NCBI GenBank assembly: GCA_029339195.1
Contig: JAPTJF010000236.1
Span: forward strand, 29,604 to 93,603
Source of the DNA: Micractinium sp. NFX-FRZ
Lineage: Eukaryota; Chlorophyta; Trebouxiophyceae; Chlorellales; Chlorellaceae
Length of the DNA stretch: 64,000 nt
Direction: 5' to 3'
Part shown: in pieces, positions 32,262 through 41,830 of the stretch
How the letters are laid out: each line of letters starts with the position of its first letter
Position numbering within the stretch: position 1 is the first letter of the stretch
Program-made: the position numbers and the translations under genes
The notes under the pieces: generated by a model
Told to the model about the DNA's origin: nothing
Seen by the model: only the letters and a program-made list of their open reading frames with translations
The model's database searches: none

Positions 32262-32947
32262 GGATGGCAGCTTTTCGATATGCGAAGCAGGGCTGCGCTC
32301 TTCAATTGAAACCTGCCCTGCAGTACAGGCAGTACTTTGCAGGCTCTCGCCGGCACCCCGGCCATCTCCCCGCCCCCTCACCCAAGAACACTTTTCAGTC
32401 GTGCCACTGAACCAGCACTGTTTCCATGTATGGAGAAGCGTTGTTTTGAGAGGGCGGCCTTTGTGCTGCTGCAGGCCCTTCTGAGCGGGTGGGCACTGGC
32501 TAGCGGCGCTGGGTGCTACATGATGTCAACGGGTTCGGACACTGCTGCTAGAGCAACCAGGCTGCACGTTTTATCTGGCCTGCTAAGCACTACCTGGTGC
32601 CCCTGCCATTTGCTGTGCTGTGGTTGCTGAACCTCTGCTCGGTAGCAGCTCCTGCTACCCCGCACCTTCAAATGCATGCATGCCTGCTCTTTTTCGACAT
32701 ATTGAGGTCTTCGAGGTTGTACGAGTTTGTATCAGGTAGCAGCGTATAGAGAGACAAGCTATCCCGACAACCTGGGTCGACCGCCGGGACAACTGGGACG
32801 GGCGCCGCTCGCAGCCGCTTCCCGCCTCCCGCCGCAGCGGGCAGAGCAGGCAGGCAAAAGGCTCGCATCGCCGACACCCATCGCTGCATCGTCTGGCACT
32901 CATCGTGCGATCACGCTTCCACGGCGCGCTCTGTGCTCTAACGGCGC
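32262..32947. promoter_or_regulatory. Divergent region, ankyrin-like gene and PARN
   Basis: 686 bp between the chosen start codons of two divergent genes. It should hold both promoters, but the true ankyrin start may lie slightly inside it. No core promoter element is obvious, and no additional gene is supported. Confidence 0.5.
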
Positions 32948-35900
32948 ATGCTCAGCGTTGTCCGCTGCACTCGCTGCTGTGGGGCGTCACGGGGGCAGCT
33001 GCAGCGTGTCATCGGCGCAATTGGATCCACCAGGGCACATCTGGTTACAGCATCGGCGGTGGGCGCTCCATACAGCAGGCCGACAGGAGCGGGCCCAGCC
33101 TCTCTGCACCGGCGCTCTGTCGACCGCCACTCCATCGATCGCCGCCTGTCCACCGTCGCACTAGCAGCCCGTCGCGTGGGAGGCGTTGTCGACATGGAGG
33201 TGCGCCACCGGCCTGGGCTGCCCGCCGCGCTTGCCGCCCTGCCGGCCCCGCCGCGTGCCAGCCGCTGGCGATGCACACGGGGCGTGAAATTCGGCAGCCC
33301 CAGTGCCGCTCCTCTGCAGGTCACTCGTCACAACTTTGCAGAGATGCTGCCTCTGGTGAGGCAAGCGCTGGAGGAGTGCCAGGTACGTATGTGGCGCCAG
33401 CAGCCTGCGTGGGCGGTGGGAGGCAAGGGGCTCGTGAACACCTCAGCCGCCGGTCGTGCTGCCTGCAATCGGCCCAGCTGCCTACCCACTGCATTGCGAA
33501 GAGGTGTTTGTACAAGGAGTCGAAACATCAGCATGGATCTGAGATGACTGCCCCCGACCTGCCCCTCGTGCATTGAGATGCCATCGCCGTTCCTTTCTCG
33601 CTGCCCTTTTCCTGGCTGCGCCACAACGGGCGGTCCTCACTCGCTGCCTGCCTGCCATTGTGCGCTTCCCCTGCATCCCCTGCGGCCCCCTGCCTGCAGT
33701 TCTTTGCGCTCGATTGTGAGATGACAGGCCTGTTCCTCGAAGAGAAGAGCGGCGCATACCTGGATGAAATTGAGGACCGGTACCAGGAGGTCAGCAATGG
33801 GCTGGGGGGGAAGTGATCTAGCAAAGTGGTATCCTGCGTACCTGGTTTAATAGAGCACAGGTACCTGGTTTAGATAGAGCACAGGTACCTGGTTTAGATA
33901 GAGCACAGGTACCTGGTTTAGATAGAGCACAGGTACCTGGTTTAGATAGANNNNNNNNNNNNNNNNNNNNNNNNNNNNNNNNNNNNNNNNNNNNNNNATA
34001 GAGCACAGGTACCTGGTTTAGATAGAGCACAGGTACCTGGTTTAGATAGAGCACAGGTACCTGGAGATGCACGAGGGGCGGGGCGGGGGAGCGGGGCCCG
34101 GCGGTGCAGCACAGGGGTGCATCATGTCGCCGACGCCTGCAGGAGGGGTAGCAGAAGGCGGTGGGTGGTGCTGCTCCGGTGGTACCTCCGTGGTACCTGG
34201 GCCGTGTGGTGTGTCGAGGCATGCCAGCACCTCACGCCCTCGGAGCGATGCCGCCGCTGGCCTTGCTGCGCCACCCCCTCTGCACGCGCAATGCGCCCGC
34301 CAAATGCCTGCCTGCTGGCTCTCGCCTCCTTTCCGGTCCGCCCTGCCTGCCAGGGGGCCCTGCATTGCCCTGCACCCACGTGCTGGACAGCTCTCCCACC
34401 CCCCTGGTCCCTCAACCCTGCCGCCTGCTGCTCCGCTCCCGCTCACGGGCTGCCTGCCCGTCCCACACCACCGCCAACAGTGCTCTCCGCACTTGCTTGC
34501 TCACACGCTCTCCGTTCCCACGTCCCTCACCTCTCTGCCGCCTGCCGCTGCGCTCCTGCACATTTACCGCCTGCCCGCCTGCCTGCCATGCCCTGCAGAT
34601 GCTCTCCAGCAGCCGCGCGTTCGTGATCAACCAGTTCGGGCTGTCAGGTGACTGCTTCAGTGCTCTTGGATGTGTGTAGGTCAACCAGTTCCCCACCTAC
34701 CCCATCTCGCACAACCCTCACCTCCCACCTTCACCCCTCACCGCCACCAGCATCTTTCAATTCCCGCCCCTCGCACCCTCCCCCTGCCTGCAGCCTTTGT
34801 GTGGGAGGATGGCGCCTACCACGCCTCGCAACCCTGCCCCTTCAAGACTCACCACCAGCATCTCTTTACCTCCCTTCTCTCCGTGCCTCCCTGCAGCCTT
34901 CATGTGGGAGGACGGCAACCACCGCCCCCACACCTGCAGCCTTCATGTGGGAGGACGGCAACCACCGCCCCCACACCTTTGCCCCTTCACCCCTCACCAC
35001 CCTGCCCATCCCCTCCCCCTGCCTGCAGCCTTCGTGTGGGAGGGTGGCGCCTACTGCGCCCGCACCTCTGCCCCTTCACCCCTCACCACCGCTTCTCACA
35101 CCCTCCCTCTGCCTGCAGCCTTTGTGTGGGAGGGTGGCGCCTACCGCGCCCGCACCTTTGCCCCTTCAAGCCCTCCCACCCCCCTCACCACCAACACCTC
35201 CTTTTTTCCCTCATTCCCTTCCTCCCCCCGCCTGCAGCCTTTGTGTGGGAGGACGGCGCCTACCGCGCCCGCACCTTCAACTTCTACATCTTCCCCCGCC
35301 CCTTTGAGGGCACAGACAAGCGCTTTGTGTGCCAGGTGGGTGCTGTGTGGTCACGCCATGCATGCTTTGGTCAGGTGGTGGGTGCTGTTGTCACACGCAC
35401 GGAGCGGCGGCCGGAAAAGCGATGTGCGCGGTCCAGGGTTGGAATGTGCGGGCCCCACATCCACTGACACCAGGCACTCTTGTGTGCATGATACATGCGA
35501 CTGGGAGTGACTGAGGTGGGTGCTGAGGTGGGTGGCTGTTTGCATCATTATCCGGACGCCAGGCAGCAGCGTCACGCGGCTGTCCGTGGTGCCCGGTGCC
35601 CTCCCTGTGCCTGCCTGCACGGCCGCTGCGAAAACTTGTGGCTTGCTCCACCGCCCCCACCTTCCGGACCGACTTGGCACTGAGCTCCCAACGTGGTTGC
35701 ACCCATCTCATGTCGAGCCTCCCTCCCTCCTCCCCCCCCTGCCCCCCCCCCCCCCTGGTGCAGTCCAGCTCCACGGCCTTCCTCCTCAGCCACCCTCCCC
35801 ACTGACTTGTCACCTAGGGTACCCAACCGCGCGCTCATATTTTTTCCTGCCTCCCCCCTCCTGCCCCTCCCCCCCCTGGTGCAGTCCAGCTCCATGGACT

Positions 35901-38900
35901 TTCTGGCCCGCTGCGGCTTCGACTTCAACAAGGCCATCTACGATGGCATAGGCTACCTCACAGGCAAGTGGGTAGCCAGAGGGCTCACAGTTTCCAACAA
36001 TGTATGCACTGCAACACGGCCATCTACGGCGGCACAGGCACATGCACGCCGGGCATTGGGAGGAGTGCGGTGCCTCAGGGACAGGTTTGCACACGGTGGC
36101 AACGCCACGCCATCTATGGCGGCATAGGCTACCTCACAGGCAAGCCGTCGCTTTGCAGGCAACAGCAAGCAACAAATAACAAAGAAAAAAGAACCAAACG
36201 TTGGTTCTGGGCGCTACCAATGCAGGGCGGCAGTGAGAGACCTCTGTCTGCCGCCCTGTGTTGGGGTGGGGGATTTGCAGCCCATGCGCGTGGCAGGAAG
36301 CTGGCTTCCACAGGCCGCCACCAGCACCCCATGACGCCTGCGCATCCTACCTGATGAACCCCCTGCCTGGGCCCCTGCCTTATGTGCTGCAGTGAATGCG
36401 CGCGACCGCAAGCTGGCGTTTGTGGACCGGCAGCAGCGGGAGCGGTCCGAGGTGCTGGTGCGCAAGCCGGAGGACGTTGCCTTTGTCAAGGTTGTGGTGG
36501 ACTCTGTGACCGAGTGGCTGCAGGTAGGCCTGAGGAGTGGTAGTAACAGGGGGAGGGGTAGGCCTGACTGGAGAACAGGGGGGCTGGAGGCCTGCCCAAT
36601 GAGCAAGAGGGGTTGGCAGCGGGAGCTCTATTCCTCTCATGACCCTTCTAGGCTGACTATGCTAAGGATGCCTGAATGCTGACTTGCTCGCTTGCTTATT
36701 TTTCTTGCAGGGAGGCGAGCCTCAGCCGGCGGGCACCGGCCCCCGGCGCCTGCTCCCCCACCCCCTTGGGCTAGGCTGAGCACCAACGATGCGATGCATG
36801 AATGCTTGCTTGCTCCCTTGGCTTGCAGGGAGGCGACCCTCAGCTGGAGCTGGCGGCGGGCAATGCGTACCAGCGCCTGCTGCAGTACCAGGAGCTCAGG
36901 CGGCCCCAGTTTGGGGTGGGGGACCCGCCCGGCTTCTACGTCGAGGTGGGCGCCTGAAACTGAAATCGCGTCAATACTGTTTTAGCTTTGGGTCGTGCTG
37001 GGTCGAGTTGGGTGTCTGAAGGGTGCAGGACCCGCCTGGCTTCTACGTCGAGGTGCGTGCTTACACCAACACTGAAGTTGCTTGGCTGCTTGCGCTGGAC
37101 TGGTTGAGTTGGTTTGATTTGATGACTCGATGTGTGATCGCAACGCCACGAGCGTGCATTTGTTGCGCCCCTGCGCCCCACCCTGCCGCAGCGCCTCATC
37201 AAGGGGGAGGGCTGCCCTGTGCTGTGCCTGCTGAGCTCCCTCACGTCCTGTTGTTTCTCTAGCAATCAACGCCCAAATAATACAGCAACCCGTTGGCCTG
37301 CCTGCAGAAAATCAACAACGTGGAGGGCCTCCCCGTGCTGCGCCTGACGCGCGCCAGCTCAGCAGAGGTGGCCGCCTGGGAGGCGGAGCAGCGGCGGAAG
37401 CGGATCGACGCCATCCAAGAGGCGGCGGGTGAGCTGGGGTGGGGCCGCAGCCCAGACGAGTCAAATGCAACACACAACCGGGCGGTGGCAGAGGCAGTGC
37501 TGCCTTCACAGCAGAACCAGGCTGCTGCGGCGGCTGCTGCGGCGGCTCCGGCTGCTGCTCCAGCTGCCATGTGCGCGTATTCCTGCCCCTCGTGCGCACC
37601 CCCACCTTCCCTTCACGTGCCTCCCTTTCGTGCCTCCCTTTCAACCCCACCTCCCGCAGGCTTTGCGGCCGTGTTTGAGGCAATGCGCGACAGCGGCAAG
37701 CCCGCCATCGGCCACAACCTGGCCTTTGACCTCTCCTACTCCCTGCACTCCTTTGCCGAGGTGGGTGGTTACACTTATTCCTCTGCTTACGCTAGGCTGA
37801 TTCGCAGTTGAACAGTTCGGTTGGCAAGAATAGAGATCAAAAACACATTGGTACTGTTACCGCTTCCAAGGCACGCGCACATGCTGTGCATGCTGTGCTG
37901 TGCCTCCCTCTCTTCCCTCAGGAGCTGCCCAAGAGCTGGGCTTCCGTGGCGTGTGCGCTGACCCACGTGCTGTGCACGTGCTGTGCTGTGCCTCCCCCCC
38001 TCCCCGCAGGAGCTGCCCGAGAGCTGGGAGGCATACAAGGCGCTGGTGGGGCGCTGGTTCCCGGGGGGGGTGTTTGACACCAAGCACCTGGCGGGTAAGC
38101 TAGCCTAGGGTTGGGTTGTATGGAGGGCAAGGGGGGTGGGGGACAGCCTGGTGGGGGACAGCCTCGTGTGCTGTTGGCCTGGGGTGTTAAGGAGGGGAAG
38201 TGGTGGGGTTGGCCCGGGGGTGTAAAGAGGGAGTACAGTAGGGAGCAGTAGGGTGCATAGCAGGGTGTGGGAAGGAGGCAGATGCAAGAGGGAGGGTGTG
38301 TGGTGGCACACGCAAGGCAGCAGGCAGCCGCCCGCCTGCCCCACCCACGAACTCTTAGTGCACCTCGCCTTGTGCTCACACTAGCCAAAGGCCACCTGTT
38401 ATCCCCCCTCTCTGCCATGCAGCCCAGATGCCGGACCTGTTTGAGGACACCTCCCTGGGTGTCATCCACGACGGCATGCTCAAGGGCAAGGTGCGCCCTG
38501 CCTCTCTGCTGTTTGTGGGCAGGTGCATATGGCTTGGGAGTGTGATGATACCAAGGTGTGTCTGCGGGTTGATGGCTAATGGTGCTGCTGCTGCGGTGGA
38601 CAAAGTCAGCAGTGCTTCCCCGACCCCCCCACCCCCACCCCCAGCCACCCCCACCCCCACAACCACCACACCCACACACCAACCAACCACTCTCCTGCCC
38701 TTGCAGCTGTCCGAGCGGCTTGAGGAGTTCCTGAGCAATGCCGCCGCCGCTGCTGCCACTGCTGGTGATGGCAACGGCAGCAGCGGCGGCGACGCGGCTG
38801 CGCTGCCTGGGGTGGATCATGCGGAAGGGTTTGAGCGATACAAGGTGCGGTGGTACCGCATGGGGGTGTGGGCAGTACATAGCCCAGGGTGGTGCCACGG

Positions 38901-41237
38901 GGGAGGCTTGACCAGGTTTAAAAACAGTGCGACCTTGACCAGCACGCAGGTCTTAGTGACCCTGCCCAAATGCCCTGCCTGGCCTCCTGCTGCACACCTG
39001 GCCTTTGCCAGGGCATGTCGGCTTCTTTACTGGGTCAAGAGTCAGCCCACTCCGCTGCAGGGCGTGGACACGGAGGCATACGCTCACGAGGCGGGATATG
39101 ATGCCTACATGACGGGAGCGGTGAGTGCGGGGGCGGGGAGGAGGAAAAGAGGGGTGCAACACATGGCCCACACTATGCGATGCACATGAGGGGTGTGTTG
39201 AGCCAAAGCTCACGCTGGCGAGGATGTGCACCGCTGGCGACACCTGGCAGCCGACATGCGTCTCCTGCACCGTACTGCGCATGTGCCCCGCACGCTGTGT
39301 GCTGCCGCTCCTGTCTGAGCACAGGCCACAGTGGCGGTCAACGTCAGTCCGCTGCTGTGCGCTGCACCCTTGGCGCCTCGCACTCTGCCCGCTGCCCGCT
39401 GCCGCTCATTGCCCTCCTCCCAACCCTCACCATCCCCCCTTCGCCTTCTGCGCCCCTCCCAATTCGTCGCCCGCCTGTATGCTGCCTTTTCCCTGCCGCA
39501 GGCTTTTGCCTGCCTGGTGCGGCTGTATGAGGCATCGGCTGGCGGCGCGGCCGGCGCGGCCGCCCTGGCCGCCGACCAGCAGCCTCAGTTGGAGGCTGTG
39601 GAGGAGCGGCGCTGGCGCATGAACATCGGCAGGTGAGGGTTGCCAGGGGCCGGGCTGGTGCGGGGGGTGGTGGAGGGGATCAGCAGGTTGGGTGCCGCTG
39701 AGGGGAGGTGAGCAGGCGCTGGCGCATGGACATCGGCAGGTGCAGACGGCTGGCGGGGCGTGGTGCGGCAGTGCCAGTCGACCAGGCAGCACCCTCGTTT
39801 GCAGACGGGGCTTCAGGCACAGCGCTCCTTCGCCTCCTCGTCCTCCCTCCTGAACCTCTACATCTCCCAACCGTCACGCAGCGGCCAGCCTGAACCTCAC
39901 CCCCTCCCTCACCCACTCATATCCACCCCTCAGCCTGAACGCCCCAAGCCTGCTGCCCTCCGCTTGAACCTGGGAACCCTGTGCAGGTCGGACCTGCCGT
40001 ACGCGGCGCTGCAGGGTGCTGACCCGGTGCCGGACCGCGCCCACATCTTCTACCTGTCGGGCTGGGAGGAGGGGCAGCGGGTGTGGGACCGAGACATCAC
40101 AAAGTGAGGAACGGGCTTTTGGTAGCAGCATAAACCTTATTCCTTCCTTGCTTCCAGCTTCTCTCCCTGGGAGGGTGGTCCGGTAGGACCGGGACATCAC
40201 ATAGTGAGGAGCGGGTGTTGGTAGAGTGTTACGTCATTGCTTCCCAGCTTCTGTCGGGCTGGGAGGCAGCCAACGGGTGTGAGACCGCGACCTCACACAG
40301 TTCATCTCGGAACAGGGTCGCTGACTGTGTAGATGAAGGGCGGGTGCAGCTCTCTTGCGCTAGCACCTCTCGTAGCCTTTCCCCTCATTCCTTTTTACGC
40401 CAATCCTCCTGAGAGGTCTTTGAACCCGCAATGCCTCAACCCCGCCCTAACGTATCCCCTGGCTGCTACTGTGCCGCACCGCAGGAAGCTGGCGGACGAT
40501 TGCCTGGGCCAGCTGCGGGCGACGCTCGTGGAGGGAGGCCAGGGGGCACTGCTGGAAATTGGGGACCCAGAGGCGGTCATGGTGAGAGGGCAGGCTGGTC
40601 TGCCTGCCTGCTCTGCAGTTCCCATGGTTGCCCACGCCTCACCAGCAAGCAAACAGATGGATCAAGGCGGCGTCACTGGGAAAGGATGTATACACCTGTA
40701 CTGCCTTGGCGGGCTTGGGCGGGCTGTGATGCCACTGGCGCTGTACTGCCTGCCCACCCCTGCACATGCGCGCGTGCCTGCCGTCAATCGCGCTCGTCCA
40801 CCCCGCCTACCTACCGCCCGTAGCGTGCCTGGGATGTTCTCTGCCAATGCTCCTCTCTCACGGGCCACGCTTGCTGCCACGGACACCACCCCCCAATTCA
40901 CCTGACCCCTAACCGCTCCACCCCAAACGCAACCGCCACACCGCCATCCCCACACAAGCAGGGTGCCGAGGACGTGCTTCGCGAGCGCTTCCCCACCTGG
41001 ACCGTTGCCCCCTACACAACTTACAGCGACAAGCGGCGCCAGCAGCGCGAGGAGGCGGCCGCGGCGGCTGCAGCGGCACGGGAGGCTGCCTTTGCTGCGC
41101 GCCGCTCCGGCAACAACAAGCGGCCGCGGGTGGAGATGGAGGCGGCAGCGGCGCCGGCAACGGGGGCTCGCGCGGCGGGGGCTGCGGTCACTGGGAATGG
41201 AGTAGATGGCGATGGCTGGCGCTGCGCCATCATGTGA
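32948..41237 (+). CDS. PARN: Poly(A)-specific ribonuclease, PARN family
   Basis: 3' exonuclease that shortens mRNA poly(A) tails. Exons: 32948-33382, 33700-33789, 34599-34647, 35238-35335, 35885-35963, 36393-36523, 36829-36945, 37308-37428, 37660-37760, 38010-38094, 38423-38490, 38707-38844, 39061-39120, 39502-39632, 39987-40103, 40485-40581, 40962-41237; all phases agree, giving 730 aa. DEDDh nuclease residues: D150 and E152 (FFALDCEMTGLF), D397 (IGHNLAFDLSY), H513 and D518 (HEAGYDAYMTG). An R3H-like insertion and an RRM-like region (about 565-680) follow the usual PARN order. Residues 1 to about 120 are Arg-rich and acid-poor, like a mitochondrial presequence; Arabidopsis PARN is known to act in mitochondria. 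The protein ends in Cys-Ala-Ile-Met, a CaaX-like tail. Intron 5 has a GC donor. Several introns carry exon-edge echoes. Confidence 0.92.
33840..34066. repeat. 24-bp minisatellite interrupted by an assembly gap
   Basis: Perfect or near-perfect head-to-tail copies of a 24-bp unit (GAGCACAGGTACCTGG plus TTTAGATA) fill PARN intron 1 on both sides of an N run. At least seven copies are visible. Each unit contains CAGGTAC, a plausible splice donor context. The gap means the copy number is unknown. Confidence 0.95.
33951..33997. other. Assembly gap (47 N)
   Basis: A run of 47 N sits inside the 24-bp minisatellite, so the real repeat tract could be longer than shown. It falls in PARN intron 1 and does not touch coding sequence in the model. 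Confidence 0.99.
34786..35160 (+). repeat. Five acceptor-side echoes of PARN exon 4
   Basis: The real exon starts at 35238 and encodes AFVWEDGAYRARTFNFYIF. Five upstream copies begin at about 34794, 34897, 34940, 35029 and 35119. All have a CTGCAG acceptor and begin AF[VM]WE[DG]G; they then diverge into Pro/Thr-rich frames. Only the last, genuine copy continues into conserved PARN sequence. Spacing between copies is about 43-120 bp, so the duplicated unit includes intron sequence. Confidence 0.9.
36005..37230 (+). repeat. Echoes of PARN exons 5, 7 and 8
   Basis: Donor-side copies of exon 5 (AACACGGCCATCTACGGCGG; CCATCTATGGCGGCATAGGC) lie at about 36010-36040 and 36108-36147, the second retaining CACAG/GCAAG. 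Positions 36708-36740 copy the acceptor and GGD/EPQ start of exon 7. Positions 37028-37056 copy the donor end of exon 7 (DPPGFYVE). Positions 37187-37230 are a diverged copy of the exon 8 start (KGEGCPVLCL versus NVEGLPVLRL). Confidence 0.75.
37913..40300 (+). repeat. Echoes of PARN exons 10, 14 and 15
   Basis: Positions 37913-37950 copy the acceptor and ELPESW start of exon 10. Positions 39712-39745 copy the end of exon 14 (RRWRMDIGR plus GT donor). Positions 40183-40212 copy the end of exon 15 (GACATCACATAGTGAGGAGCGG). A weaker third copy lies near 40278-40300. Each copy retains a usable-looking splice dinucleotide. Confidence 0.75.
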
Positions 41238-41830
41238 TGGATGGTGCTTATCTTACATTGAGAGGGCTTGCCATCCGCATGTGATGGTAGCTTCCAGGCA
41301 GCCAGCAGATGGCGTTGCTGCCAAAGACAGATGGTTACTGCACACTCATGTGAAGGACGTTTGAAGAGGTCATGACTGACTGATTGACGCCCCTCTGCCC
41401 AACAGTTGCAACCCCTCTGATGACCGACAGCGGCACTCCTTGCCGCATGCTCGTTGCATCTGCTCAAATTACTCTTCAGTTTTCCTTGTGCCCCGAGAAA
41501 CCCCTCCTCTTCAGTTGTCTGTGTGCCCTGAGCTGCGTGCGAATCCCCTTTCGAAATTTTGGCGACAGCACTGTCACATGACACGCTTCAAATGTGAGTC
41601 TGGTGGAGCGGTTAAGGCGTTCCCAATTCCGAGACCGGCTGTGGGCTGCAGGTGCTGCCAGCTGAGCTGTATTCGGCCATCCACTCCGCACTGCTTGCCA
41701 CGCATGCACAGTGCTCAGTGAGAGATAAAGTAATTTACAGCAACAGAGGTACACAAGCAACAGAGAGAAGCGGTGGAGAGAGAAGCAGTCAGGAGAGGCA
41801 AGCAACCAGCACAGAGGTGCCCCAGACCCC
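41238..41830. other. Convergent intergenic region, PARN and PRAF-like gene
   Basis: 593 bp between two 3' ends. A minus-strand TGTAA at 41735-41739 lies 92 bases after the PRAF-like stop. A tRNA-like A-box string (TGGTGGAGCGGTTAAGGCG at about 41608) is present but lacks a matching B box and acceptor stem. No gene is supported. Confidence 0.55.
41735..41739 (-). promoter_or_regulatory. Candidate TGTAA polyadenylation signal, PRAF-like gene
   Basis: TGTAA on the minus strand is 92 bases downstream of the stop codon at 41831. It fits the green-algal poly(A) signal and its usual location near the 3' end of the UTR. Confidence 0.45.

Noticed and set aside
33840..34066. Possible CRISPR-like array
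   Set aside because: The 24-bp units are head-to-tail with no unique spacers, in an intron of a nuclear eukaryotic gene. It is a minisatellite.
34786..35160. Mutually exclusive alternative exons in PARN
   Set aside because: The five upstream copies match exon 4 only over its first 25-40 bases and lack the rest of the exon and its donor, so they cannot substitute for it. Echo duplication fits better.
37187..37260. Additional PARN exon (RLIKGEGCPVLCLL)
   Set aside because: The frame could be joined, but it looks like a diverged copy of the next exon start (INNVEGLPVLRL). Direct joining of exons 7 and 8 already gives continuous family sequence.
41598..41680. tRNA-like A-box string TGGTGGAGCGGTTAAGGCG
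   Set aside because: The D-stem does not pair well, no B box (GGTTCGANNCC) follows at a suitable distance and the 7-bp acceptor stem has no partner. At best it is a degenerate tRNA fragment.
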